Source: Paracoccus sp. R12_2
GTDB lineage: Bacteria; Pseudomonadota; Alphaproteobacteria; Rhodobacterales; Rhodobacteraceae
Length of the DNA: 64,000 bases
Assembly (NCBI RefSeq): GCF_017744015.1
Contig: NZ_JAGHRA010000001.1
Span: 248,001-312,000 of the forward strand
Reading direction: 5' to 3'
A program made the translations under genes and the position numbers. Position 1 is the first letter of the stretch, and the number at the start of each line of letters is the position of its first letter. This document shows, piece after piece, positions 16,492 through 25,912 of this stretch. The notes below the pieces were generated by a model that saw only the letters and a program-made list of their open reading frames with translations, had not been told where the DNA came from and made no database searches.

Positions 16492-17177
16492 TTGCGGCCC
16501 TCCAGCCGGTCCAGCAGCGCCTGCGCGGCCGCCTGTTCGATGCTGCGCTTCGTCCCGGCGCCGCTGGCATGTGCCTCGCGTCCGTCGGCCAGCCGCGCGG
16601 TGATGTGAAAGACGGGCGCATGATCGGGGCCGCTGCGGTCCGTCTGGTCATAGGTGGGCGGCGGCATGCCATTGGCCTGCGCCCATTCCTGCAAAGCGGT
16701 CTTGGCGTCGCGCGGATCGTCGTCAAGGCTGTCCAGCCGGTCCCGCCACAGGCGCAGGATCATGTCGCGCGCGGTGTCGAATCCGGCATCCAGATAGACG
16801 GCAGCGATCACAGCCTCCATCGCGTCGGCCAGCAATGCCTCTTTGCGCCGTCCGCCCGACAGCATCTCGGATCGGCCCAGCTTCAGCACATCGCCCAGGC
16901 CGATTTCCCGGGCCATGCCCGCGCAGGTCTCGCCCTTCACCAGCGCGTTGTATCGCGGTGCAAGCTGCCCCTCGCTGGCCTTCAGGTCGGCGCGAAACAG
17001 CGCCTCGGCCATCACCAGGCCCAGCACCCGGTCGCCCAGGAATTCCAGCCGCTGGTTGTCCGGCCGCGTCGCCGAGGCGATCGAGCCGTGGGTCAGCGCG
17101 CGCACCAGCAGTTCGGGCCGCGTGAAGTCATGCCCAAGCCGGCCCATGAAGGCCCGGATATCGGCCGAAGGCGTCAC
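16488..17177 (-). CDS. rnc: ribonuclease III
   Basis: RNase III cleaves double-stranded RNA, including rRNA precursors. The 229-residue protein carries the signature [20 protein letters not shown] (about residues 41-60) and the second metal-binding site [15 protein letters not shown] (near residue 119). A C-terminal double-stranded RNA-binding domain ends at about residue 225. It overlaps lepB upstream and era downstream by 4 bases each, giving a tightly coupled lepB-rnc-era operon. Confidence 0.97.
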   Translation of the reverse strand: MTPSADIRAFMGRLGHDFTRPELLVRALTHGSIASATRPDNQRLEFLGDRVLGLVMAEALFRADLKASEGQLAPRYNALVKGETCAGMAREIGLGDVLKLGRSEMLSGGRRKEALLADAMEAVIAAVYLDAGFDTARDMILRLWRDRLDSLDDDPRDAKTALQEWAQANGMPPPTYDQTDRSGPDHAPVFHITARLADGREAHASGAGTKRSIEQAAAQALLDRLEGRK

Positions 17178-17968
17178 TCGACCGCCTTGAAGAAACGATC
17201 CGCCCGCCAGGTCCAGAAATACAGCAGCGACCGCCCGGCCGAGCTGAACATGATCCGGTCGGCGCGTCCGATCAGATAGTCCGCAGGCACGAAGCCCAGA
17301 CCACCGACCTGCTGCGGGAAACGCGAATCTTCGGAATTGTCGCGATTGTCGCCCATGAAGAAATACTGACCTTCGGGCACGGTGAAGGTCGGCGTGTCGT
17401 CGGCCACCCAGCCATCGACGATGTTCAGCACGTCATGGCTGACACCGTTCGGCAGGATTTCGGTGAAACGCGGCTTGATGCATTCGCCGCCTTCGGACAC
17501 CGGATCGTTCGCACAGCGCGGGATCAGGCCCTGCGGACCCTGCTGTTCCTTGATCTCGACGAAATCGCCGGCCGCGTCGGTCTGAACCTCTTCGCCGTTC
17601 AGCCACAGCCGGCCGCCGCGCATCTGAACCGTGTCGCCGGGCAGGCCGATGACGCGCTTGATGAAATCGACCCCGCGGGTGGGATGGCGGAACACGACGA
17701 CATCGCCACGCTCGGGGTCGCTGCCAAGGATCCGGCCGCTGATCGGGCACAGCGCGAAGGGGCAGGAATACTGGGAATAACCATAGGCCATCTTGTTGAC
17801 GAACAGGAAATCGCCGATCAGCAGCGTGTCCTTCATCGACCCTGACGGGATCCAGAACGGCTGAAAGAACAGGGTGCGAAAGATGCCCGCGATGACCAGC
17901 GCCCAGAAGATCGTCTTGACCGTCTCCCAGATGCCTTCCTTTTTCTTGCCTGCCGTGCTGTCGGCCAT
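17174..17968 (-). CDS. lepB: signal peptidase I
   Basis: LepB cleaves signal peptides of exported proteins at the outer face of the inner membrane. The 264-residue protein has one N-terminal membrane helix (residues 15-35), the catalytic serine in [11 protein letters not shown] (near residue 40) and the general-base lysine in [13 protein letters not shown] (near residue 107). The C-terminal box [15 protein letters not shown] is also present. Its stop overlaps the rnc start. Upstream, 73 bases separate it from acpS. Confidence 0.97.
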   Translation of the reverse strand: MADSTAGKKKEGIWETVKTIFWALVIAGIFRTLFFQPFWIPSGSMKDTLLIGDFLFVNKMAYGYSQYSCPFALCPISGRILGSDPERGDVVVFRHPTRGVDFIKRVIGLPGDTVQMRGGRLWLNGEEVQTDAAGDFVEIKEQQGPQGLIPRCANDPVSEGGECIKPRFTEILPNGVSHDVLNIVDGWVADDTPTFTVPEGQYFFMGDNRDNSEDSRFPQQVGGLGFVPADYLIGRADRIMFSSAGRSLLYFWTWRADRFFKAVE

Positions 17969-18041
17969 GTTCTTGTCCTTTGGCTGCGTGGCACGAAAGG
18001 CCGCGTTCGAGGGGCTTCATGGTCCCGCACGGGGGTCAGAG

Positions 18042-18455
18042 TCAAGCAGGCCGGGCTTGCAGGGGCAGCGCCTCGATCACCACGAAGGCCTGTGCCCAGG
18101 GATGATCGTCGGTCAGGGTCACATGCACGATGGCGTCGTGCCCGGATGGCGTCATTGCGGCCAGCCGTTCGGCTGCCCATCCGCTGAGTTCCATCACAGG
18201 CTGTCCGGTCGAAAGATTGCTCACCGCCATGTCCCGCCACGCGATGCCCATCGCCAGACCGGTTCCCAACGCCTTGGAACAGGCCTCTTTCGCGGCCCAT
18301 CGTTTGGCCAGCGTGCCGGCCTCGTCCTTCCGGCGCGCGGCCTTGGCCAGTTCCGTGTCGGTGAAGACGCGGTGGCGAAAGCGGTCTCCGAACCGGTTCA
18401 GCGTGTTCTGGATCCGGTCGATATTCGCAAGGTCAGTGCCGATGCCAAGGATCAT
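18042..18455 (-). CDS. acpS: holo-[acyl-carrier-protein] synthase
   Basis: AcpS transfers 4'-phosphopantetheine from CoA to acyl carrier protein. The 137-residue protein opens with the magnesium-binding motif [14 protein letters not shown] (residues 2-15). The second motif [16 protein letters not shown] (near residue 52) carries the conserved glutamate and lysine. It lies between a small secreted protein gene and lepB on the same strand, in the usual pdxJ-acpS-lepB-rnc-era order. Confidence 0.95.
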   Translation of the reverse strand: MILGIGTDLANIDRIQNTLNRFGDRFRHRVFTDTELAKAARRKDEAGTLAKRWAAKEACSKALGTGLAMGIAWRDMAVSNLSTGQPVMELSGWAAERLAAMTPSGHDAIVHVTLTDDHPWAQAFVVIEALPLQARPA

Positions 18456-18513
18456 GCGTCAGATTGCCCCGACAGGATCACGGGGATTTGGGCAAAGAAG
18501 AAGCCGCGCAAGA

Positions 18514-18978
18514 TCACTTGAACCCCTGCGTGACGATGTCGCCTGTCTGCTGATTTATGGTGACTGAAAGCTGAAACCAGCCTTCGTCACCGTCGAAGTC
18601 GCCGTTGACGGGATAGTGGCGGGCAGGCAGCGTGATGGTCAGGCCGCGCGCGGGATCATAGCTGGCCTGATGGGCGGCGAAGTCCATGTCGTAGAAGCCA
18701 AGACCGTTATCCAGCCCCACCACGCGACACTGACGCAGACCCAGCTCGTTCCGCGGCGGGCTGATCACCAGCAGCTTGAGGGCGCCGCCCGCTGGTTCGA
18801 CCATGTCCAGCATCGCGAGGCGAACCTGATCGTCGGCATAGGTGGCGGTGTTGTCCTCCCACGGCTCGGCGATGGTATCGGCGCGGGTCGCATCGCCGCA
18901 GGGGGTGACAGTTGCCGCACTGTCCTGGGCGAATGCAGGTGCGGCCATCAGGGCAAGGGCAAGGGCGATGCGGGTCAT
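18514..18978 (-). CDS. secreted protein of unknown function
   Basis: The 154-residue protein has a Sec-type signal peptide with probable cleavage after AFA-Q (about residue 18). The mature part has two cysteines (TPCGD and RQCRV), which could form a disulfide, and no domain I recognise. ATG 18978 overlaps the pdxJ stop codon (ATGA), so it is coupled to pdxJ. The likely location is the periplasm. I cannot propose a function. Confidence 0.75.
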   Translation of the reverse strand: MTRIALALALMAAPAFAQDSAATVTPCGDATRADTIAEPWEDNTATYADDQVRLAMLDMVEPAGGALKLLVISPPRNELGLRQCRVVGLDNGLGFYDMDFAAHQASYDPARGLTITLPARHYPVNGDFDGDEGWFQLSVTINQQTGDIVTQGFK

Positions 18979-19709
18979 TGGCGGGCCTCGTTCATCCGGC
19001 GGCGCATTTCCCCGATCGCCTCGCCAAGGCCGGTAAAGACCGACTCGGCAATCAGGAAATGCCCGATATTCAGTTCCTTGACCTGGGGCAGCGCGGCGAT
19101 GGGGCCGACCGTATCGAAGGTCAGTCCGTGACCTGCATGCACCTCGAGTCCAAGATCGTCTGCCAACCGTGCGCCCTCGGCAAGTCCGGCCAGTTCGGCG
19201 TCCCGTTCGTCGAAACGACCTTCGGTGTCCAGATCGCAATAGGCACCGGTATGCAGTTCCACCACGGCTGCGCCGATCCGGGCCGATGCCTCGATCTGGC
19301 GCGCCTCGTGGCCGATGAACAGCGACACCCGGCACCCCGCTTCACGCAGCGGTGCGATGAAATCGCCCAGGAAGTTCTCGTTGCCGGCCACGTCCAGCCC
19401 GCCCTCGGTGGTGCGTTCCTCGCGCTTTTCCGGCACCAGGCAGACCGCATGCGGGCGGTGACGCAGGGCGATGCGCTGCATCTCGGGTGTGGCGGCCATT
19501 TCCAGGTTCAGCGGCAGCGTCAGATGTTCCATCAGCGCGTCGATATCGGCGTCGCTGATATGGCGTCGATCCTCGCGCAGATGCGCGGTGATGCCATCCG
19601 CGCCCGCCTCTTGGGCGATGCGCGCGGCGCGCAGCGGATCGGGCCATGGCGTGCCGCGGGCATTCCGGATGGTGGCGACGTGGTCGATATTGACGCCAAG
19701 GCGCAGCAT
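18975..19709 (-). CDS. pdxJ: pyridoxine 5'-phosphate synthase
   Basis: PdxJ condenses 1-deoxy-D-xylulose 5-phosphate with 1-amino-acetone 3-phosphate, the final ring-closing step of vitamin B6 synthesis. The 244-residue TIM-barrel protein starts MLRLGVNIDHVATIRNARG and contains ITAHLREDRRHI, the LVPEKREERTTEGGLDV loop and the phosphate-binding LNIGHFLIAESVFTGL end. All are typical. The frame is open far upstream, but the family start matches ATG 19709, preceded by a GGAGGACCCCC ribosome site. Confidence 0.96.
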   Translation of the reverse strand: MLRLGVNIDHVATIRNARGTPWPDPLRAARIAQEAGADGITAHLREDRRHISDADIDALMEHLTLPLNLEMAATPEMQRIALRHRPHAVCLVPEKREERTTEGGLDVAGNENFLGDFIAPLREAGCRVSLFIGHEARQIEASARIGAAVVELHTGAYCDLDTEGRFDERDAELAGLAEGARLADDLGLEVHAGHGLTFDTVGPIAALPQVKELNIGHFLIAESVFTGLGEAIGEMRRRMNEARQ

Positions 19710-19738
19710 GGGGGTCCTCCGCTGGTTTTGCGGGTAGT

Positions 19739-20572
19739 CTAGCGGCGCGGGCGCGGGGGTGCCAGTTCCGAAGCCACCGCCCACCAGCCATGCTGTTTCA
19801 ACATCCGTGCGGCATCGCGGGCCTTTGCCGCGCTGGCGTAAAGCCCGAAACAGGTCGCGCCCGACCCCGACATGCGCGCAAACCCGGCACCGCTGGCATG
19901 AAGCGCGTCGATGACCTGGCCGATCACGGGGGCGACCGTTTGCGCGGCAGCTTGCAGGTCGTTGCGGGTCTGGGCGAGCCAACCGATCAGATCGTCTGCA
20001 TTCCTGAAGGCGGGGATGGGCGGCAGGGGCGGATTGTCGCGGGATTGCAGCGCTGCAAAGACCTGCGGTGTCGAAACGCCCACGCCCGGGTTGACCAGCA
20101 CCAGCGGCACGGGCGGCAAACCCGGCAACTCCGTCACGATCTCGCCCGTGCCCTGCATCCGGGCGGGGCGCGACAACAAGCAGACCGGCACATCGGCCCC
20201 CAGCCTTTCTGCCGCCCCGGGCAGCGCGAGGCCCAGCTGAGCAAGGCCGCGCAGCACCGCCGCCGCATCCGCCGAACCACCGCCGATGCCCGAGGCAACG
20301 GGAAGGTTCTTGGTCAGCGCGATCGCGGCATCCGCCCCGACCAGACGCGCGGCGCGCAGACACAGATTGTCCTCACCCACGTCCAGGCCCGTAGCGAAGG
20401 GACCATCGATCCGCAGGGACAACGGTCCCGGCGACAAACGCACCTTGTCGCCGATCCCGGCAAATGCCACCAGAGAATCCAGAAGGTGATAACCGTCAGC
20501 GCGCCGGCCCACCACATGCAGCGCAAGGTTCAGCTTGGCCGGCGCGCTTTCGACCACATGAACGGTGGACAT
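19739..20572 (-). CDS. ispE: 4-diphosphocytidyl-2-C-methyl-D-erythritol kinase
   Basis: IspE phosphorylates CDP-methylerythritol in the MEP isoprenoid pathway. The 277-residue GHMP kinase has the N-terminal substrate segment APAKLNLALHVVGRRADGYH (residues 10-29), the ATP-binding loop PVASGIGGGSADAAAVLRGL (about residues 91-110) and the C-terminal GAGFARMSGSGATCFGLY. It lies 9 bases downstream of the TPR protein gene and 29 bases upstream of pdxJ. Its product pathway feeds the polyprenyl diphosphate synthase encoded at 47 kb. Confidence 0.95.
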   Translation of the reverse strand: MSTVHVVESAPAKLNLALHVVGRRADGYHLLDSLVAFAGIGDKVRLSPGPLSLRIDGPFATGLDVGEDNLCLRAARLVGADAAIALTKNLPVASGIGGGSADAAAVLRGLAQLGLALPGAAERLGADVPVCLLSRPARMQGTGEIVTELPGLPPVPLVLVNPGVGVSTPQVFAALQSRDNPPLPPIPAFRNADDLIGWLAQTRNDLQAAAQTVAPVIGQVIDALHASGAGFARMSGSGATCFGLYASAAKARDAARMLKQHGWWAVASELAPPRPRR

Positions 20573-20581
20573 GGCGCCGGA

Positions 20582-22447
20582 TCAATCCCGGGGCGTGCCC
20601 GCGGCCTCGGCCTGCGGCTGTGGAACGGTGGGGGATTCGCCCCGCGCCTCTTCATCGGCCAGCACCGCATCAAGCCCCTGATCCAGCTTGGCGCGGATCC
20701 GGTCCGGGTCGACGTCGTCGTTTTCCGAAGGGTCCAGCGACAGCGCCCGCTTCCACTGGATTTCGGCCTCGCGCTTGCGCCCGACCATCCAGTAAATGTC
20801 GCCCAGATGGTCGTTGACCAGCGGATCGGAGGCCATTGTGCCGATCGCCTGTTCCATTGGCGCGACAGCTTCCTGATAGCGGCCAAGCCGGAAATACGCC
20901 CAGGCGAGCGAATCGAGGATGTAGCCATCGCCCGGCGACAATTCGACGGCCTTCTGGATCATCGTCAGCGCTCGGTCCAGATTCACGTTCCGATCGATCC
21001 AGCTGTATCCCAGATAGTTCAGCAGGCTGGCCTGGTCCGGATTGATCTCGATGGCGGCCAGAAGATCCTGTTCGGCGCGGTCGAACTGGCCCGACCGCTC
21101 CAACGCGATGCCGCGCGCATAAAGCGGGAACCAGCGCGCCTGTTCGGGCGCATCGGACAGCAGCGTCAGCGCCTTGTCATATGCGGGAACAGCCTGCGCG
21201 AATTTTTCCTGCTGGCGCAGCAGATCGCCCAATGCGATCCAGGCCTGCGGCAGGTCGGGATAGGCGGCGGTCAGCGACAACGCGGCCTTTTCCGCCTCGT
21301 CACGGCGGTCGGCACGCGACAGCGCGTCGATGCGGCTCAGCTCGGCCACTGGGCGCATCTGGCCCATCCGGCGCAGCGCGTCGAATTCGGGTTCGGCCAG
21401 ATCGAACTGATGCCGGTCCTGCAGCAATTGCGCCACCATCAGCCGTGCCTCGCCGGTGTCGGGCGAAAGCCATGCCGCAAGCCTTGCATGGATCAGCGAC
21501 AACGGTTCGGGATCAGGGCTGGACCCCAGCGCCGAGGCGAAGGTCAAATAGACCTGCGCGATGCCGTCGGCGGGGGTCTTGACCACGTCGAAAGCCACGG
21601 GCTCGCCCGATGCCAGCCTGTCGCGCAGCGCCTGCAACTGCGGCTCGGCCTCGATGCCCTGCACACCGTCCAGCATCGCCACCGCCTCGTCGCGGCGTTC
21701 AAGCTGCGCCAGCACCTCGGCCCGGGCCGTGAACCCCAGCATATGCGCGCCGGTCGCTTCGTCGGACAGCAGGGCGTCCGCGCCCTCGTAATCGCCGACC
21801 ATCGCGCGGGCCAGCGCAAGATGATAGTTCACCAACGGCGCGACATCCGGGTTCTTGGCCAGCGTCTCGAAGGCGGACAGCGCATCGGATGCACGACCGG
21901 CCCCCATCAGCGCCCAGGCATTCACGATCCGATCCAGCAGGTCATCGCGGCGCAGCTCTTCGGCATCATCGGCGGATTGCTGATCCAGCAGCGACTGCCA
22001 GTTGCCCTGATGCACCAGTTCGGCCTTGCGGATCAGCGCCGACAACTCAGTCGCGCGACCATCGCTTTCCATGTCTGACGACAGGCTTACGGCGCGGCCG
22101 ATATCGCCGGCCGAGACCAGCGCAACCAGGGCGCTGTCCAGCAGATACCGGTCTTCGGGATCATGTGCCACCGCCTGCGCGAAATAGCGTGCGGCAGCGC
22201 GGAAATCACTTTCGACCGCCGCCATGCGCGCGGCCAGATAGGGACCCGCAAGACCAAAGGTCAGCGGCGCGGGCGCATCATCCTGCTGGGTTTCTGCCCC
22301 TGCCGCGGCAGTGTCGCTTTGACCCACCTCCTGCGCCTGCGCGGGCCGTGGCTCGGGCCGGGGCTGCGCTTGCAGCACGCCGACGGGCACAGCCAGGGAA
22401 GCAAGTAGCGCCAGCGCGGTGGCCGATCTGGGGCGGGTCAGTTTCAA
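20582..22447 (-). CDS. secreted tetratricopeptide-repeat protein
   Basis: The 621-residue protein starts with a signal peptide (MKLTRPRSATALALLASLAV, probable cleavage near AQA/AQP at about residue 28). A Gln/Ala-rich linker follows, then many TPR units, for example AARYFAQAVAHDPEDRYLLD, FDRAEQDLLAAIEINPDQAS and YQEAVAPMEQAIGTMASDP. It should be a periplasmic or membrane-associated scaffold for protein interactions. Homologues are conserved in Rhodobacteraceae next to ispE, but the partner is not known. The C-terminal 30 residues are acidic and low in complexity. Confidence 0.86.
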   Translation of the reverse strand: MKLTRPRSATALALLASLAVPVGVLQAQPRPEPRPAQAQEVGQSDTAAAGAETQQDDAPAPLTFGLAGPYLAARMAAVESDFRAAARYFAQAVAHDPEDRYLLDSALVALVSAGDIGRAVSLSSDMESDGRATELSALIRKAELVHQGNWQSLLDQQSADDAEELRRDDLLDRIVNAWALMGAGRASDALSAFETLAKNPDVAPLVNYHLALARAMVGDYEGADALLSDEATGAHMLGFTARAEVLAQLERRDEAVAMLDGVQGIEAEPQLQALRDRLASGEPVAFDVVKTPADGIAQVYLTFASALGSSPDPEPLSLIHARLAAWLSPDTGEARLMVAQLLQDRHQFDLAEPEFDALRRMGQMRPVAELSRIDALSRADRRDEAEKAALSLTAAYPDLPQAWIALGDLLRQQEKFAQAVPAYDKALTLLSDAPEQARWFPLYARGIALERSGQFDRAEQDLLAAIEINPDQASLLNYLGYSWIDRNVNLDRALTMIQKAVELSPGDGYILDSLAWAYFRLGRYQEAVAPMEQAIGTMASDPLVNDHLGDIYWMVGRKREAEIQWKRALSLDPSENDDVDPDRIRAKLDQGLDAVLADEEARGESPTVPQPQAEAAGTPRD

Positions 22448-22496
22448 GGCATGGTCCCGGTATTCACATTTGCGTTGGACACAACCTAACGGCGCG

Positions 22497-22517
22497 AAAG
22501 GGCCGTCGCAACGGCCC
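22497..22517 (-). terminator. candidate terminator of etfD
   Basis: On the minus strand GGGCCGT and ACGGCCC pair over a 4-base loop (22500-22517), followed by TTTCGCG. The U-run is short, so termination strength is uncertain. It lies 18 bases after the etfD stop. Confidence 0.45.
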
Positions 22518-22534
22518 CTTCCATCGCAAAGCGA

Positions 22535-24205
22535 TCACATATTCGGGTAGTTCGGCCCATCCCCGCCCTGCGGCGTCGTCCAGTTGATGTTCTGGCTGGG
22601 ATCCTTGATGTCGCAGGTCTTGCAGTGAACACAGTTCTGGAAGTTGATCTGGAATCGCGGCCCGTCGCTGTCCTCGACCACCTCATAGACGCCTGCCGGG
22701 CAATACCGCTGCGCCGGCTCGGCGTATTCCGGCAGGTTCACCTGGATCGGAACGGACGCGTCTTTCAGCCGCAGATGACAGGGCTGGCTTTCCTCGTGGT
22801 TGGTAAAGCTGAACGCGACATTGGTCAGCCGGTCGAAGGACAGCTTGCCATCGGGTTTCGGATAGTCGATCGGCGCATGGTCCGCCGCATTGCCGGTCGC
22901 CTGCGCGTCGGTCTTGCCGTGCTTCCAGGTTCCCAGCGGGTTCCAGCCGGTCAGGTTCGCGATCCACATGTCGAGGCCACCCAGCGCAAGCGAAGGCCAA
23001 AGCCCCAGCTTCGACCAGATCGGCTTGACGTTGCGGACACGCTTCAAATCCTTCGCGATCTCGCCGCCGCGCACGGCGGCGTCATAGGCCTCCAGCCGGT
23101 CGCCTTCGCGGCCCTCGGCCAGCGCGGCGGCGGCGGCCTCGGCGGCCTCGATGCCGGAAATCATCGCGTTGTGGTTGCCCTTGATGCGCGGCACATTGAC
23201 CAGGCCCGCCGAACATCCCAGCAGCACGCCGCCCGCAAAGGACAGTTCCGGGATCGATTGCCAGCCGCCTTCGCTGATGGCGCGGGCACCATAGGCCACG
23301 CGCTTGCCGCCCTCCAGCAGATCGGCCACCACCGGATGATGCTTGAAGCGCTGGAACTCGGCATAAGGATACAGATGCGGGTTGGCATAGTTCAGGTGAA
23401 CCACAAAGCCGACCAGCACCTGATTGTCCTCGAAATGATAGATGAAGCTGCCGCCGCCCGCGTTCTTGCCAAGCGGCCAGCCCATCGTGTGCACGACACG
23501 GCCCTTCTGGAACTTCTCGGGCGAGACCTCCCAGATCTCCTTCATGCCAAGCCCGTATTTCTGCGGCTCATGGCCTTCGGAAAGTCCCAGCTTGCCGATG
23601 ATTTCCTTGGCAAGGCTGCCGCGCACGCCCTCGGCGATGAAGACATACTTGCCGTGCAGTTCCATGCCGGGTTCGTACATGCTGCCGGGTGTGCCGTCGG
23701 GGTTCAGCCCCATCTCGCCCGCCACGACCCCTTTCACCCGGTCGCTGCCGTCGTCGGCCTTGGCCCAGACGATCTGGCTGGCGGCCATGCCGGGGAAGAT
23801 CTCGACGCCCAGTTCCTCGGCCTGTTCGGCCAGCCAGCGGCAGACATTGCCCATGCTGACGATGTAGTTGCCGTGATTGTTCATCAGCGGCGGCATCGGC
23901 CAGTTCGGCACGCGAACCTGCCCGGCCTCGCCCAGAATGTAGAAATTGTCGTCGGTGACCTGCGTGTTCAGGGGCGCGCCCTTGTCCTGCCAGTCCGGGA
24001 CCAGCCGGTTCAGGCCCGACGGATCCAGCACCGCGCCCGACAGGATATGGGCACCGATCTCGGACCCTTTCTCCAGCACCACGACCTGGATTTCCGGGTC
24101 AATCTGTTTCAGCCGGATCGCCGCAGACAGGCCCGCAGGCCCGCCACCCACGATCACGACATCATATTCCATCGACTCGCGTTCGACCGTGGCCTCGTCC
24201 GTCAT
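22535..24205 (-). CDS. electron transfer flavoprotein-ubiquinone oxidoreductase
   Basis: ETF-QO passes electrons from reduced ETF to ubiquinone at the inner membrane, linking acyl-CoA dehydrogenases to respiration. The 556-residue protein has an N-terminal FAD motif [20 protein letters not shown] (residues 15-34), the [19 protein letters not shown] segment and a C-terminal 4Fe-4S ferredoxin domain. That domain has cysteines in RYCPAGVYE and [19 protein letters not shown], giving four ligands. ATG 24205 was chosen over an upstream in-frame codon because it follows a GAGGGAGAG ribosome site. The etfAB genes are not adjacent. Confidence 0.95.
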   Translation of the reverse strand: MTDEATVERESMEYDVVIVGGGPAGLSAAIRLKQIDPEIQVVVLEKGSEIGAHILSGAVLDPSGLNRLVPDWQDKGAPLNTQVTDDNFYILGEAGQVRVPNWPMPPLMNNHGNYIVSMGNVCRWLAEQAEELGVEIFPGMAASQIVWAKADDGSDRVKGVVAGEMGLNPDGTPGSMYEPGMELHGKYVFIAEGVRGSLAKEIIGKLGLSEGHEPQKYGLGMKEIWEVSPEKFQKGRVVHTMGWPLGKNAGGGSFIYHFEDNQVLVGFVVHLNYANPHLYPYAEFQRFKHHPVVADLLEGGKRVAYGARAISEGGWQSIPELSFAGGVLLGCSAGLVNVPRIKGNHNAMISGIEAAEAAAAALAEGREGDRLEAYDAAVRGGEIAKDLKRVRNVKPIWSKLGLWPSLALGGLDMWIANLTGWNPLGTWKHGKTDAQATGNAADHAPIDYPKPDGKLSFDRLTNVAFSFTNHEESQPCHLRLKDASVPIQVNLPEYAEPAQRYCPAGVYEVVEDSDGPRFQINFQNCVHCKTCDIKDPSQNINWTTPQGGDGPNYPNM

Positions 24206-24368
24206 GGCTGGCGCTCTCCCTCTGCTTGCTGGTCCTAGCTGTATCGGCTGGTGTAAAGCGGGGCAATCGTCACGCCACGACATATCAGGCCGAAAACCGC
24301 CATCTGCGCCGATGCCGGGCTTGCATTGGCCCCGAAATTGGGTTCACGATACTTCGCACGAGCTTTCG

Positions 24369-24398
24369 CGCCCCTGCCATTGTCGAATGGCGGGGGCG
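24369..24398 (+). promoter_or_regulatory. stem-loop in the greA leader
   Basis: A 13-base-pair stem (one G-U pair) with a 4-base loop, CGCCCCTGCCATT / GTCG / AATGGCGGGGGCG, ends 49 bases before the greA start and is followed by TTCGATT. It may be a leader attenuator or a weak terminator. In Escherichia coli the greA leader contains a terminator that yields short RNAs. The similarity here is positional only. Confidence 0.45.
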
Positions 24399-24447
24399 TT
24401 CGATTAGCGTCAGGACGGCAACCGCACCCCGAAAGGACAGGGCAGCG

Positions 24448-24918
24448 ATGGACAAGATACCGATGACCCGCCGCGGCTTTCAGTCGCTGGAAAAAGAGCT
24501 GACCGAGCTGAAATCGAAAGAGCGGCCCGCCATCATTCGCCAGATCGCCGAGGCACGCGAACATGGCGACCTGTCCGAGAACGCCGAATATCATGCGGCC
24601 CGCGAAAAGCAGGGCTTCATCGAAGGGCGGATCAAGGAACTGGAATCGATCCTGTCGCGCAGCGAGGTCATCGACCCCGCCAAACTGTCCGGGTCGATCA
24701 AGTTCGGCGCGACCGTCCAGCTGATCGACGAGGACACCGAGGAAAAGCGCATCTATCAGATCGTCGGCGAAGCCGAGGCAGATATCGAACGCGGGTTGCT
24801 GAACATGCGCTCGCCGCTGGCCCGGGCGCTGATCGGCAAGGACGAAGGCGACAGCGTCGAGGTGAACACCCCCGGCGGCCAGCGCAGCTACGAGATCATC
24901 ACGATCCGCTACGAGTAG
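24448..24918 (+). CDS. greA: transcription elongation factor GreA
   Basis: GreA rescues backtracked RNA polymerase by stimulating transcript cleavage. The 156-residue protein has the N-terminal coiled coil with the tip motif [20 protein letters not shown] (about residues 37-56), which bears the catalytic acidic residues. The C-terminal FKBP-like domain ends [14 protein letters not shown]. The start ATG 24448 follows GAAAGGACAGGGCAGCG. A strong stem-loop lies in its leader. The next gene starts 4 bases after its stop and is probably co-transcribed. Confidence 0.96.
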   Translation: MDKIPMTRRGFQSLEKELTELKSKERPAIIRQIAEAREHGDLSENAEYHAAREKQGFIEGRIKELESILSRSEVIDPAKLSGSIKFGATVQLIDEDTEEKRIYQIVGEAEADIERGLLNMRSPLARALIGKDEGDSVEVNTPGGQRSYEIITIRYE

Positions 24919-24922
24919 TGTC

Positions 24923-25894
24923 ATGTCGCTGACCGGCCGCATCGCTTCGCTTGCACAGCGTGACGCCCTGACCACCGTCGGACTGGGGCTCAGCCTTGGC
25001 TGGCTGCTGTTGGTGGGACTGTTCTGGCTGCTGGTTCCCGGCGGCGCCGATGGGACGGGTGGTGTCGCTCGGCTGGCGGCGATCGCCGGGGTCCTGTTGC
25101 CGCTGGCGCTGATCTGGCTGGCGGTCGGTCTGGCGCGATCCATCGCCGCGCTGCGGGCCGAGGCGGATGAGTTGCGCGGGCACCTGACGCAGCTGCGCGA
25201 ATACGCGGCAACGCGCGGGGCGCCGCCCGCCACCGGCGACACGCGCCACCGGGCCGAGCGCGACCCGGAGGCCGCGCCGTCCACATCCGCGGCACAGCCG
25301 TCCCCTGCTGCACCGCCCGCGCGGCAGCAGCCTGCCGCAAGGACCGCCACACCCGCCGGGACACGGGCCACCCCCGCAGATCAGCGACAGGCCGCGATGC
25401 GCTTTGATTCGCCCGAACCTGTGAACATCCCACCCGAGACGCTGATCCGCGCGTTGAACTTTCCCGACGGTGCCGACGACACGGCGACCATCGCGGCAAT
25501 GCGTGAGGCGCTGAAGGATCACGAGAATTCGCGCGTGTTGCGCGCCGCGCATGACGTGGTCACGCTGCTGGCCGATCAGCAGGTCTACATGGATGATCTG
25601 CGGCCGGATCCCGCCGGACCGGATGTCTGGCGGCGCTTTGCCGAGGGTGCGCGCGGCAGCGCGGTCGCGGCGCTTGGCGGCATCCATGACGAGGCCGCGG
25701 TCGAGGTCGCCTCGGCGCTGCTGCGCGGGGACGAGATCTTCCGCGACGCCGCCCATCATTTCCTGCGCCATTTCGATATCCTGCTGACCCGCCTGCTGCC
25801 GCAGCTGGACGATGCCGAAATCGAGGTGCTGGCGGAAAGCCGTTCGGCACGCGCTTTCATGCTGGTCGGACGTGTCGCCGGCATCTTCGGCTGA
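24923..25894 (+). CDS. membrane-anchored protein of unknown function
   Basis: The 323-residue protein has two predicted N-terminal membrane helices (about residues 18-38 and 48-68) followed by a charged helical segment (RSIAALRAEADELRGHLTQL). Then comes a low-complexity Ala/Pro/Arg linker (residues 90-150) and a helical C-terminal domain with RALNFPDGADDTATIAAMRE. I recognise no enzymatic motif. It follows greA by 4 bases. The topology suggests a cytoplasmic C-terminal domain tethered to the inner membrane. Homologues seem limited to related alphaproteobacteria, but that is an impression. Confidence 0.78.
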   Translation: MSLTGRIASLAQRDALTTVGLGLSLGWLLLVGLFWLLVPGGADGTGGVARLAAIAGVLLPLALIWLAVGLARSIAALRAEADELRGHLTQLREYAATRGAPPATGDTRHRAERDPEAAPSTSAAQPSPAAPPARQQPAARTATPAGTRATPADQRQAAMRFDSPEPVNIPPETLIRALNFPDGADDTATIAAMREALKDHENSRVLRAAHDVVTLLADQQVYMDDLRPDPAGPDVWRRFAEGARGSAVAALGGIHDEAAVEVASALLRGDEIFRDAAHHFLRHFDILLTRLLPQLDDAEIEVLAESRSARAFMLVGRVAGIFG

Positions 25895-25912
25895 TACCCG
25901 ACCGGCGCCTGC

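Noticed and set aside
19790..22078. 762-codon open frame antisense to ispE and the TPR gene
   Set aside because: It mirrors the codon pattern of the real genes, is rich in Arg, Gln and His, and has no family signature.
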